Assembly: GCF_047601025.1 (NCBI RefSeq) | Contig: NZ_JASGJZ010000001.1 | Location: 1,674,001-1,738,000 of the forward strand | Direction: 5' to 3' | Origin: Pseudorhodoferax sp047601025 | GTDB taxonomy: Bacteria; Pseudomonadota; Gammaproteobacteria; Burkholderiales; Burkholderiaceae_C | DNA length: 64,000 bases | Shown: positions 38,554-47,130 of the stretch, piece after piece | How the letters are laid out: every line of letters starts with the position of its first letter | Position numbering within the stretch: the first letter of the stretch is position 1 | Position numbers and translations under genes: made by a program | Notes under the pieces: generated by a model | The model's input: the letters and a program-made list of their open reading frames with translations, nothing else | What the model was told of the DNA's origin: nothing | Databases searched by the model: none

Positions 38554-38665
38554 GGTGCCCCGGGCGACGAAGGTTGCAAGAGCGGCCTACGGGTTCTCCG
38601 TTGCGGGCTTGCCGGCCCGCGCGGCCAAAGGTGCTGTACTCCTGCAGGCATTCGCCCGGGACACC
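38554..38665 (-). ncRNA. Y RNA 4, long outer stem with three-way junction
   Basis: Helix 1 is 14 pairs: GGTGTCCCGGGCGA (38652-38665) with TCGCCCGGGGCACC (38554-38567), one U-G. Helix 2 pairs TGCAGGAG (38639-38646) with CTCTTGCA (38575-38582). Internal strands are AUGCC and ACCUUCG. The apical part forms a GGCC-closed junction with hairpins GCGGGC/GCCCGC (38603-38620) and ACGG/CCGT (38589-38601), without a canonical T-loop. It starts 24 bases after the rsr stop. Confidence 0.8.
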
Positions 38666-38688
38666 ATCCAACGGTGTGCGTCGTGGCC

Positions 38689-40263
38689 CTACTGCGTGGC
38701 CAGCGACAGCTTTTCGATTTCTCCCACCCAGTGCCCGGCGTCCATCGTGCCGTCGGCAAACGCCGCCAGCATGGCGAACACCGCATCCGAGAAGCCACCG
38801 ACGTTCAGGATGTCGTGCCGCTCCGCCGCCTGCGTGGTCGCGGTCGGCTGGATGTCGATGCACACCAGGCGCGCCTGCGGGTTGCGCTGCTTCAGCGCTT
38901 CCCACTCGCGCAGGGTCTGCGTCGCGCCGCGCCGGTTGGCATCGACCCAGGACTCGTTGTCCGAGACCAGGATCACCAGGTCCACCGCCGCCCGTTCCCG
39001 GTTCAGCAACGCCAGCGGCGCGCTGCAGTTGGTGCCGCCGCCACCGATGCCGGCCAGCGCCTGGGCGTTGGCCAGCACCGAATCGCGGGCGTTCAGCCGC
39101 AGCGTCACCACGTCCTGCTCGAACGGCAGCACGCGCGCCTGCGGGTTGCTGCGGAGCACCGCCGCAGCCACCAGCGCGGCCACGTCGATGCAGCGCACAC
39201 TGGACGTGGCCGAACCGCGATGGCCGGTCACCGCCATGCCCATCGAGCCCGACACGTCCGGGCACACCACCACCCGCCCCGCCAGGCGGGGCACGTTGGC
39301 CAGCGACAGCTCCATCGCCTCCTGCAGCGCAGCGCGCACCGGCGCGGGCACCGCCTCGCCGGCCGCCTTGTAGGCGGCCAGCAACTGGTACGGCATCACC
39401 CGCGCCCGGGCCACCGCCTGCGCATCGGCCAGCCTGGCGGCCACCACCTCGGCCATGCCGGGCAGGCCGAACACGCCGTGCCGGGCGAAGGTGTTCAGGT
39501 TCTGGCGCACCATCTGCCACGAGCCGGTGCGGGCGATCTGCGCCCATTGGGCCAGACTCAGCGCCAACGCGGTCAGCATCTGGAACGGCACCGCGGGCAC
39601 CGCCACCGCCTCGCCCCGGGCGCTGTCGCGCTTGAAGCGCTCGAACGCCTGGGTGACGGGCGGCAGCGCCGCCTCGTCGAACGGCCGGCCGATCAGCCAG
39701 GCGAACCAGGCCGCGCGCCAGGCCTCGGCCGGCTTGGGATGCACCATCCTGACCACGTCGGCCAGCGACGGCGTGTTGCCCACGGCGGCGTGCAGCAGCT
39801 GCTGCTCGGTGGCCGTCAGCAGCCAGTGCTGCACCAGCCTCTTCGGCCGCGTTCCCAGCGACCGGCGGCCCACGGCGCCGCTGCGCAGGATCTGCACGAA
39901 GTTGCGCAGCATCCGGCCGTTGTCGACGACGCGGGAGAACACCTGGCCCAGCAGGGCGACGTCGCGCACCGCCAGGCTGGCGGCCAGCAGCGCGGGCATG
40001 TCCTTCATGTGGCCGGCCTCGCGGCCGTGGATCGCCGCCTTGGCGACGAAGGCCGGCTCCAGCTGCCGGACCAGCGCCAGCACCTGGTCGAGCTGGTCCT
40101 GCGCATCGGCATAGAAGGTGCGGCTCAGGCAGCCCGTCATCGCCAGCTGGGCCAGCTGGTGCCGGGCGCTGAACGCGTAGGCCGGCGCCTGCTCGGCGTT
40201 GCGCGCCATGGCGGCGGGCAGCGGGGTGCGCGGCATCGTGGGAAAGAGCTGGGCGTTGGCCAT
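38689..40263 (-). CDS. rsr: Ro60-like TROVE/vWA RNA-binding protein Rsr
   Basis: A 524-aa orthologue of the Ro60 autoantigen. The N-terminal three-quarters is the TROVE HEAT-repeat ring that binds Y RNA and single-stranded RNA ends (SLAVRDVALLGQVFSRVV, WLIGRPFDEAALPPVTQAFE region). The C-terminal von Willebrand A domain has the MIDAS motif VVVCPDVSGSMGMAV. In Deinococcus and Salmonella, Rsr with a Y RNA guides PNPase in RNA decay and rRNA maturation. The gene has a strong ribosome site (GAGGAGA) and a sigma-54 promoter, and four Y-RNA-like genes follow it. Confidence 0.95.
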   Translation of the reverse strand: MANAQLFPTMPRTPLPAAMARNAEQAPAYAFSARHQLAQLAMTGCLSRTFYADAQDQLDQVLALVRQLEPAFVAKAAIHGREAGHMKDMPALLAASLAVRDVALLGQVFSRVVDNGRMLRNFVQILRSGAVGRRSLGTRPKRLVQHWLLTATEQQLLHAAVGNTPSLADVVRMVHPKPAEAWRAAWFAWLIGRPFDEAALPPVTQAFERFKRDSARGEAVAVPAVPFQMLTALALSLAQWAQIARTGSWQMVRQNLNTFARHGVFGLPGMAEVVAARLADAQAVARARVMPYQLLAAYKAAGEAVPAPVRAALQEAMELSLANVPRLAGRVVVCPDVSGSMGMAVTGHRGSATSSVRCIDVAALVAAAVLRSNPQARVLPFEQDVVTLRLNARDSVLANAQALAGIGGGGTNCSAPLALLNRERAAVDLVILVSDNESWVDANRRGATQTLREWEALKQRNPQARLVCIDIQPTATTQAAERHDILNVGGFSDAVFAMLAAFADGTMDAGHWVGEIEKLSLATQ

Positions 40264-40311
40264 GGGGTTCTCCTCGTCGTCTTCTTCGGCTTGTCGTTCG
40301 TGCTTTCACTT

Positions 40312-40327
40312 TGCAACCGGTGTGCCA
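40312..40327 (-). promoter_or_regulatory. sigma-54 promoter of the rsr-Y RNA-rtcBA operon
   Basis: On the minus strand TGGCAC, five bases (ACCGG), TTGCA: a perfect match to the -24/-12 sigma-54 consensus. It lies about 50 bases upstream of the rsr ATG, facing it. The divergent gene encodes RtcR, the sigma-54 activator of rtc operons. A 10-bp palindrome CAATGCATTG at 40356-40365 is a candidate upstream activator site, although its spacing is short for one. Confidence 0.9.
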
Positions 40328-40459
40328 GCCGGGCCGCCGCTGGCGAAATCGACCGCAATGCATTGATTCATCTGGATAAATCTCTTTTCCGGTGGGCTGG
40401 TCCCTGCGGAAGGGTCGCCGCGAAACTAGAATTTCCGCTAGCCAACTATCCAAACAGAT

Positions 40460-42076
40460 ATGACCCGCAAGAACGTCGTCATCGGTTTCCTGGGCTCCCA
40501 GCTGGACGCCGGCCAGGGCGCGGGCCGCTGGGAGAAGTGGCGGCCGACCATCTCGCTGGTCCAGCACGAGGACACGCTGATCGACCGGCTGGAACTGTTC
40601 CACGCGCGCAAGCACGAGGCGCTGGCCCAGGTCCTGGCGCGGGACATCGCCAACGTCTCGCCCGACACGGCGGTGAACCTGGTGCCCATGGAAGTCGCCG
40701 ACCCCTGGGACTTCGGCGAGATGTACGCGGCCCTCTACGACTGGGCGCGCAGCTACCGCTTCGACCCCGCCCGCGAGCAGTACTGGACGCACATCACCAC
40801 CGGCACCCACGTGGCGCAGATCTGCCTGTTCCTGCTGGTGGAGGCGCGCTTCATCCCCGGCGTGCTACTGCAGACCTCGCCGCCGAAGAAACAGGCGCGC
40901 GGCAACCCGGGCAGCTACACGCTGATCGACCTCGACCTCTCGCGCTACGACGTGCTGGCCCGGCGCTTCGGGCAGGCCCGCGCGGACGCGCTGGAGTTCC
41001 TGAAGAGCGGCATCCCGACCCGCAACCCGCGCTTCAACGCGCTGATCGAGGAGATCGAGCGCGTCGCGGTGCGCTCGCGCGCCCCCGTGCTCCTGACCGG
41101 CCCCACCGGCGCCGGCAAGTCGCACCTGGCGCGGCGGATGTTCGAGCTCAAGAAATCGCGCCACCAGGTGCAGGGCGACTTCGTCGAGGTCAACTGCGCC
41201 ACGCTGCGCGGCGACGGCGCGGCCTCCACCCTGTTCGGCCACAAGAAAGGCGCCTTCACCGGCGCGGCGGCCGACCGGGCCGGCCTGCTGCGCACGGCGC
41301 ACCAGGGCGTGCTGTTCCTCGACGAGATCGGCGAGCTGGGCCTGGACGAGCAGGCCATGCTGCTCAAGGCCGTGGAGGAAAAGCGCTTCCTGCCGATGGG
41401 CAGCGACCGCGAGGTCAGCAGCGACTTCCAGCTGATCGCCGGCACCCACCGCGACCTGCGGATCGACGTGGCGCAGGGCCGCTTCCGCGAAGACCTGTTC
41501 GCGCGCATCAACCTGTGGGCCTACACGCTGCCGGGCCTGGCGCAGCGGCCCGAGGACATCGAGCCCAACGTCGACCACCTGCTGGCGCGGGCCGCGGCGG
41601 AGTCCGGCCGCGCCATGCGCTTCAACGCCGAGGCCAAGGCGCGCTACCTGCAGTTCGCCCGGTCGACGGAAGCCCGCTGGAGCGGCAACTTCCGCGACCT
41701 CTCGGCCAGCATCACGCGCATGGCGACGCTGTCCGAAGGCGGCCGCATCTCGACGGACCTGGTCGACGCCGAGATCCAGCGGCTGCAGTGGCTGTGGCAG
41801 CCGGCCGGGGAGGCGGCGGAGGCGCAGGCGCGCGACACCGCCGCGCCAGACGTTCTGCTGCCGGCGGATGCCGCGGCCACACTGGACCTGTTCGACCGCC
41901 TGCAGCTCGAAGCCGTGGTCCGGGTTTGCCGGGAGTCGTCGACGCTCTCCGAAGCCGGCCGCCGGCTGTTCGACCGCTCGCGCACCCAGCGCGCGGTGGT
42001 CAATGATGCGGATCGGTTGCGGAAGTACTTGCTGAGGTTTGGGCTGAGCTGGGAGGCGGTGCGGCGGGGGGCTTAG
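40460..42076 (+). CDS. rtcR: sigma-54-dependent transcriptional activator RtcR
   Basis: A 538-aa activator. The N-terminal about 180 residues are the RtcR CARF-like sensor (VVIGFLGSQLDAGQG, HITTGTHVAQICLFLLVEA). In E. coli, RtcR responds to RNA damage through this domain, probably by binding RNA ends or cyclic oligonucleotides. The AAA+ domain has Walker A LLTGPTGAGKS, the sigma-54 contact loop KKGAFTGA, Walker B VLFLDEIGEL and R-finger region. The C-terminus (CRESSTLSEAGRRLF) is a short HTH. It is divergent from the operon it should control. Confidence 0.96.
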   Translation: MTRKNVVIGFLGSQLDAGQGAGRWEKWRPTISLVQHEDTLIDRLELFHARKHEALAQVLARDIANVSPDTAVNLVPMEVADPWDFGEMYAALYDWARSYRFDPAREQYWTHITTGTHVAQICLFLLVEARFIPGVLLQTSPPKKQARGNPGSYTLIDLDLSRYDVLARRFGQARADALEFLKSGIPTRNPRFNALIEEIERVAVRSRAPVLLTGPTGAGKSHLARRMFELKKSRHQVQGDFVEVNCATLRGDGAASTLFGHKKGAFTGAAADRAGLLRTAHQGVLFLDEIGELGLDEQAMLLKAVEEKRFLPMGSDREVSSDFQLIAGTHRDLRIDVAQGRFREDLFARINLWAYTLPGLAQRPEDIEPNVDHLLARAAAESGRAMRFNAEAKARYLQFARSTEARWSGNFRDLSASITRMATLSEGGRISTDLVDAEIQRLQWLWQPAGEAAEAQARDTAAPDVLLPADAAATLDLFDRLQLEAVVRVCRESSTLSEAGRRLFDRSRTQRAVVNDADRLRKYLLRFGLSWEAVRRGA

Positions 42077-42360
42077 TGCTGTGGGATTGGTCCGGTTTGA
42101 CTGTGTGCTGGTGTGCGGTGGGTGCTTTGCCAAGCAACCGTCTATCTAGAAAGCGCTAGCCGGATCTGGGCTCTGCGGTCGAGGAGCGCGCGCTACATTG
42201 AAGGCTGCTACGCAGCGGGTGCGGTCTTCCGCTGCAAGTTGCCGGATCCACGCTCCGGGGCATGAAGCCGTCATTGGCATGCCTGTCTCTGCGCTGGCAG
42301 CGATGACCGTTGTCGAGAGTGAAGCAGCCGGCCAAGTGGCTTGGCGGCCGCTCGCCACTC
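42077..42360. other. low-GC intergenic boundary of accessory island
   Basis: 284 bp between rtcR and the helical-repeat gene. Base composition falls visibly relative to rtcR. Short open frames exist but lack ribosome sites or recognisable products. I read this as the left edge of the inserted region. Confidence 0.45.
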
Positions 42361-44793
42361 CTACTCTTCGCCGTACTCAAACTTCCGAACGGCAATGGAC
42401 TCGTCTGCGCGACGACGCTCACTCTCACTCATAGCCTGGAGCTCGTTAACGTACTTAGCAGAAAAAGTACGGACGCGTTCATCGGGATCCTGAAGCCAGT
42501 CAAGGACCTCGCTACGCTTCCTGTCGTAGGCCTCCGCCATCCCGTACTCGCCTGACACCACACCTGTGCTCATCAGCGCAATCTCTACCTCGTTGATGAG
42601 CGGGCTGCTCCGGGGCAACCGCTTGATGAGTTCCTTGGCAACAGGCTGGATGAAAGCCTCTCCGCCGTAGGCTCGCAGCACTCCAGCAACAAATTCAAGA
42701 CCCTTTTCGCCGCCATCTCGAATGAGGCGAACAAGTTCTGCCTGGAAGCCCTCAGAGAACTGAGGAAAGATGGCCTGCAGCAGCTTTGCACCCCTGAACT
42801 CAAAGAGCGAATCATCGGCTGAGTAGCGGTCCAGAACCTCGGCGACAACCGCCTTTGGGTCCCTGGAAAGGCTGTCCTGTAGTGTGTGGAACTGGTACGG
42901 CAGCTCTTCGTAGTCGTAGCCCGCCTTTTCAGCAACTGCCGCGACAGCTACATTGGGGTCATAGAGTCGGTCGCACAGGTACTCAACAACCAAACTGGGC
43001 TCTCGCTCGGCAATAGCTGCCAGCACGTCCTCGGCCTGGTAGTCGATCTGTGGCAAGAGGCGCAGGTTCTTCAGCACCTCACGGCGCTCATCAGGAGAGA
43101 ACTCGCCGACCATCTCCGTCGCCTCTTCCCTGTACCAAATCTCTCGAACCCAGCCCGCATCCCCAAGCTCGGTCAAGCGCGGCAAGGCACGCAGGAAGAG
43201 CTTCTTCAGATCCGCCTTCCAGGCTCCCGAATCGGACCTACCGACGGCCACCGTTGCAACTTGGCGGATAACGAAAACGTCGCGAAGGCGAGTCGCCTTT
43301 TCGAGAATCTTCTCGAGGATTTCGAAGTCGACATCCTTGGTCGACAGGAAGACCTTTGCGCAGGCGCTCAGGAATGAAGTCTCCTTCTCCGAAGCCTCGT
43401 CTATCCACTTTGTCATCAGAGGGAGGAGCTGCGCCCTCTTGTCTCCGTCCCAGACACCCCGAAGCAAAGGTATGAGGAACTGAGACAGTGCTTCGGCGTG
43501 CTCGGTGAGCAGTTCAAGGCCGAAGTCGGGGTACGACGCCGCAACCTCGGCCAGGAACTCATAGAAGACGGGAAAAGTGGCCAGGTCGTTGGACTCGGTC
43601 TGAGAGAACCTCAAGATTCGAGCGCGCCACACATCAAAGCCATCAGCTGGAACCTGTGCGGCCAGAATCTTGGACTGTCTAGCTCTAGATTCCTGAGAAC
43701 CAAGCGTGAAGGACTCGTCTCTATGCTCCTTCGCCCAATCGCCAAATATCCCTTCGAAGCCAACGAGCGTCTTGTAGACGCTGTACTCTGCGTTAGCGTC
43801 GATGATTGCCTTAACCTCAAGCGCAGTCGCCTTCACCTCCACCGATGCAGTGTGGTAGTGAATCCAGTAGCTGTCATGCTCGACCTTCTGAATGATCTGC
43901 AGATCGTCTTCCTCTTTGGCGACATCGCCAAAGAACCCCAGGACCTCCTGAGCGTTCACGGAAATCATCTCTGCAAAATCTTTGTCGAAAGCCCCCCTGC
44001 CATCACCTCGGGCTGCTGTATTCATCGCTCTGATGACAGACAGCTTCTGCGACTTGCTTTCAACGAGCCGGTAGAGCTTCTTCACCAGAGAAATGCTTCG
44101 TGTGCGGACCTCGACTACACCCTTGTGAGCAGGAGCTACTGCTTGAGACAACGTCACGCCGGTAGACGACCACTTCGTCGATTCCATGGATGTCGACAGA
44201 AGGCCCTCTAAGAGCGTCAGCACGCCACGCAAGTATTGTCTCAGGTAGTCGTCACACTTGTTCTCCAGGGTCTCAATGACTAGAAATTGAGGCCGTGAGC
44301 CGATACCTTTGGCTGCCCCGTCGCCGAAGTACACGGAGATGTTGTACTTGGCCAGGCCCGTCAGGTCTGAGAGCGCAGCTTTGCGCACCGATTCTTCATC
44401 ATGCCTCGATGCCCACAGCAGGCTGTCCACAACAGTTGGTGTCTCCAGGTATCGCAAGGCGTTGAGCAAGTCGATGGCTTTGGTCATCAACCTATGAGCG
44501 TTGCGATATTGGGATAGCGCCTCCAGCTGTGCCCCATGCTCATCTGAATTCACCAACGCCCGGCTCTCAACCGTGCGCAGGAAGCCGTCCGCGGCGACTA
44601 CGACTTCCTTGCTGTGCCGAAATCCCACCGTGAGCAGCACATCAAGACTGAACTCAAGAGCTTCGTAGTCGACGCCGTCTACGAGGCTGGCAATTGCCTG
44701 CTCGCATGCGCGCTTGATCGCCTCATCGGCAGCAGGGGTAGTCGATCGAGCCAAGCGCTCAAGGACTTTTATGCGGGTAGAGGACTCCACCAC
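42361..44793 (-). CDS. large helical-repeat protein of unknown function, partner of PIN nuclease
   Basis: An 810-aa, largely alpha-helical, HEAT/ARM-like protein with many regularly spaced amphipathic helices (for example DEAIKRACEQAIASLVDGVD and KELIKRLPRSSPLINEVEIA). I see no catalytic motif. I chose the GTG at 44793 because GGAGG lies five bases upstream and the PIN gene stops one base before it; a TTG at 44820 would overlap the PIN gene. AT content and use of codons such as AGA and TCA are unlike the flanking core genes, suggesting transfer. It may be a sensor, scaffold or adaptor for the nuclease. Confidence 0.75.
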   Translation of the reverse strand: MVESSTRIKVLERLARSTTPAADEAIKRACEQAIASLVDGVDYEALEFSLDVLLTVGFRHSKEVVVAADGFLRTVESRALVNSDEHGAQLEALSQYRNAHRLMTKAIDLLNALRYLETPTVVDSLLWASRHDEESVRKAALSDLTGLAKYNISVYFGDGAAKGIGSRPQFLVIETLENKCDDYLRQYLRGVLTLLEGLLSTSMESTKWSSTGVTLSQAVAPAHKGVVEVRTRSISLVKKLYRLVESKSQKLSVIRAMNTAARGDGRGAFDKDFAEMISVNAQEVLGFFGDVAKEEDDLQIIQKVEHDSYWIHYHTASVEVKATALEVKAIIDANAEYSVYKTLVGFEGIFGDWAKEHRDESFTLGSQESRARQSKILAAQVPADGFDVWRARILRFSQTESNDLATFPVFYEFLAEVAASYPDFGLELLTEHAEALSQFLIPLLRGVWDGDKRAQLLPLMTKWIDEASEKETSFLSACAKVFLSTKDVDFEILEKILEKATRLRDVFVIRQVATVAVGRSDSGAWKADLKKLFLRALPRLTELGDAGWVREIWYREEATEMVGEFSPDERREVLKNLRLLPQIDYQAEDVLAAIAEREPSLVVEYLCDRLYDPNVAVAAVAEKAGYDYEELPYQFHTLQDSLSRDPKAVVAEVLDRYSADDSLFEFRGAKLLQAIFPQFSEGFQAELVRLIRDGGEKGLEFVAGVLRAYGGEAFIQPVAKELIKRLPRSSPLINEVEIALMSTGVVSGEYGMAEAYDRKRSEVLDWLQDPDERVRTFSAKYVNELQAMSESERRRADESIAVRKFEYGEE

Positions 44794-44794
44794 T

Positions 44795-45862
44795 TCAGCC
44801 TCCGAAGCCCGTGAGCTCAATCATTTCAGCCTCAGCCTGCTGCACAGCCTTCTCCAGCAGCTCGCCCTTGACGGCCAAGTAGTTGTGCCCGGTGTCCCGT
44901 ATCAGGCCGGCCAACGCCAAGCGTTCCAGCGCGTTGCGCGCCGCGTCTGCGGTGGCGCCAGACTGCACGAGCAGGTCGATGGCTTGCTGCTTACCTGCCC
45001 GGTCCAAAAAACCGACGAACCCAAGGGCCTTGATGTCCAGAAGGGTCAGGTGCCTCGTATGAGCTGTCAGCAAAGCCTCCAGCTCGCCGGGCTGGACCTC
45101 CGGCTGCGGCACCACCACGGCAGCCGGCACCTGCAGAACTGGTGCGGCGCGCTCATTTCTCATGTACGCCTGGACTATGGGATGGTCTCCCATCAACACG
45201 TCAGCAGTGCGCATGGAAGCCAGGTCTGCAAATCGAGTCTTCAGTGCATCGACGACTGGCGACACGCCATTCGCCTCGGTAGTTCTGAACGCAGTCAGCT
45301 TCAGCCCCTTGGCCACGGCCTCCTTGGCAAGGCTGGGGGCGAGCACACCATTTTCGAAGAAGCCAACCTCATCGCGAGTCACAAACATCACTTCGGAACC
45401 CGGGGGCAGCGTCAGAACGCTCTCCCAGATGAGGCAATCCTTGTAACCGTGGTCGGACTTCGACGTCGGCCGCCTACCCTCCATGGAGCGGTCGGACGCG
45501 GCGAGCTTGAGTGCATCCGTCATGGATACGACATGGATGACGTCCTCAAGCTGATCCAATATCTCACGGGCCTGAGCGTCTCCAAACTGCAACTTTGGCA
45601 GCAACCCGAATAGGTCGAATCCGCAAAGCGTTTTCAACCTATCGACCTCTTTCACCATCTTCTGCAAAGCTTCGTCGCCAGCGATGGTGAACTGCTTGAT
45701 GTACTCGATGCGCAGGATATCGGGCACCAAGAGCTTTGCCTTCTTGGCGCGGAGCATGTCAATGAGAAGCGGCCCACCCTTCTTGCGAAAAAGGTGGGCA
45801 TCGCGCGCGCCCACATTGGTGTCGCACAAGACAAAAAGTTGCCCGTCGTCTGCCATAGCCAT
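44795..45862 (-). CDS. PIN-domain ribonuclease-like protein with C-terminal winged-helix-like region
   Basis: A 355-aa protein. The N-terminal about 190 residues look like a PIN domain of the DUF4935 type: LFVLCDTNVGARD (first Asp), VPDILRIEYIKQ (Glu), DHGYKDCLIWESVL (Asp) and VMFVTRDEVGFF (last Asp), enough for a metal-dependent RNase site. Residues about 270-340 (LVQSGATADAARNALERL, then ALAGLIRDTGHNYLAVKG) resemble a winged helix. It is co-transcribed with, and one base before, the helical-repeat gene. No antitoxin-size gene is adjacent, so it is not a simple VapBC pair. Composition is low-GC for this genome. Confidence 0.75.
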   Translation of the reverse strand: MAMADDGQLFVLCDTNVGARDAHLFRKKGGPLLIDMLRAKKAKLLVPDILRIEYIKQFTIAGDEALQKMVKEVDRLKTLCGFDLFGLLPKLQFGDAQAREILDQLEDVIHVVSMTDALKLAASDRSMEGRRPTSKSDHGYKDCLIWESVLTLPPGSEVMFVTRDEVGFFENGVLAPSLAKEAVAKGLKLTAFRTTEANGVSPVVDALKTRFADLASMRTADVLMGDHPIVQAYMRNERAAPVLQVPAAVVVPQPEVQPGELEALLTAHTRHLTLLDIKALGFVGFLDRAGKQQAIDLLVQSGATADAARNALERLALAGLIRDTGHNYLAVKGELLEKAVQQAEAEMIELTGFGG

Positions 45863-46410
45863 CCAGCTGGAAACTGTCCTAGATTGTAGGTGGCGGCCAC
45901 CTGCGTCAGCTTCCTGCGATAGCCAAGGCCGGCACCGGCGGCCGGTTGCAACGTGCTAGGCAGTGGGCCGGCTGGAGCGCCCATACTGTGGCATCCGGTC
46001 AGGCCAAACCTTAGTTCAGGCAGGGGCGCAGCGGTGGCCACCACCCCAATGCGAGGTAAGGAATGACGAACCTTAGTGCCATCAGGCGCACGGTATGGCC
46101 GAGACGCTGCAGTGGCCAGGTGGCCGATGACGAACGGCCGCTGATGATTGCAGCGGTCGCTCAGCCTGTCGGTGCGAATGACTCTGACCAGCCTGAAGCG
46201 GCCACACAACAAGCGACGCGAGAGAAGCCATGCAGGCCCAACTGTAGGTGATGGTGAAACCGCCGCTCAATCACCACAAGTACCGGCAGGAGGAGCCGGC
46301 GGAGACAGTGTTGAGACCGGCGAAATCATTGTCGGCAGTGGTATTGGCCGCTTCTCTTTCCGCGATGCCGATGCCATCGAGCGTAAGCCGACCGAAGCGG
46401 CACCAGAAAT
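45863..46410. other. intergenic region, no supportable gene
   Basis: 548 bp between the PIN gene and the PAP2 phosphatase gene. Several short frames are open on both strands, but none has a ribosome site plus a recognisable product. Composition shifts from low GC on the PIN side to high GC near 46440. It probably contains the promoter of the PIN operon and decayed island sequence. Confidence 0.45.
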
Positions 46411-47130
46411 TCAGGTCTCTGCCGCCCGCCGGACTCTTCCGCCCAAATGCCCCATGGCAATCTCCAGCAGCGCAGCCCAGGCCAGTCCGATCAGGATGCC
46501 AGCGACGACGTCGCTGAAGTAATGGACGCCCAGGTAGATGCGGCTGAACCCGACCAGGCCGACCACGGCCGAGAAGAACACCCACATGGCGGACCGCGAC
46601 GAGACGCCGCGCAACTGCCTGGCGACGAGGACCGCGCAGGTGAAATAGATGGCGGCCGCGCCCAGCGAGTGGCCGCTGGGGTAGGAAAACCCATGCGCGT
46701 CCACGAGCCGCAGCGCGACGTCGGGCCGCGACCGCTCAAACCCGGACTTGAGGGCGCCCGTCAGGCACGTGGCGCCCACGGCGGCCAGCAGCGCATGCAG
46801 GGCCAGCAGCCGTTTTCCATCGAGCAGGAAGAAGGCGCAAAACAGCACGGTCACGATCGACAGGACGGAACCCGAGCCCAGGGCCGTGAGATCGACGGCG
46901 ATCCGATTGAAGGACCGCGTGCGGTGCTCGACGACGAAGGCGAGCAACCGCTGGTCGATGGTGCCGATCCACTCCTGCCCGCCCGCCAGGGCTTCGCGGA
47001 CTTCGGAGGTGAGCAGGGCAAAGCCCGCGACGAGAAGGCACACCAGCAACCAGGCGAACCGATTGCCTTCGCCGAACAGCGGGGCCCGTTTCTCGATGGA
47101 CCGGGCCGGGCCCATGGACGTTCCTGCCAT
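46411..47130 (-). CDS. PAP2-family membrane phosphatase
   Basis: A 239-aa membrane protein with several helices and the three PAP2 catalytic motifs: KSGFERSRPD, SYPSGHSLGAA and SRIYLGVHYFSDVVAG. Family members dephosphorylate phosphatidic acid, undecaprenyl pyrophosphate or similar lipids on the periplasmic side. Start 47130 is chosen because the membrane domain begins soon after; the longer frame to 47358 adds a Pro/Arg-rich, non-membrane tail running through a C10 tract. GC content is core-like, unlike the genes on both sides. Confidence 0.85.
   Translation of the reverse strand: MAGTSMGPARSIEKRAPLFGEGNRFAWLLVCLLVAGFALLTSEVREALAGGQEWIGTIDQRLLAFVVEHRTRSFNRIAVDLTALGSGSVLSIVTVLFCAFFLLDGKRLLALHALLAAVGATCLTGALKSGFERSRPDVALRLVDAHGFSYPSGHSLGAAAIYFTCAVLVARQLRGVSSRSAMWVFFSAVVGLVGFSRIYLGVHYFSDVVAGILIGLAWAALLEIAMGHLGGRVRRAAET

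Noticed and set aside
38302..38655. CRISPR-like direct repeats (four copies of GCATTCGC with flanking TGTAGT/TGTACT)
   Set aside because: Copies are irregularly spaced, only partly identical, and each is the 5' strand of a separate folded RNA. No cas genes are near.
44794..44820. TTG start at 44820 for the helical-repeat protein
   Set aside because: It overlaps the PIN gene by 26 bases without a ribosome site; GTG 44793 has GGAGG at ideal spacing.
44795..45862. A VapBC-type toxin-antitoxin pair
   Set aside because: The PIN protein is more than twice the usual VapC length and its partner is an 810-aa helical protein downstream, not a small DNA-binding antitoxin.
46063..46270. Short open frames in the 45.9-46.4 kb gap
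   Set aside because: No ribosome sites, overlapping on both strands, no recognisable product.
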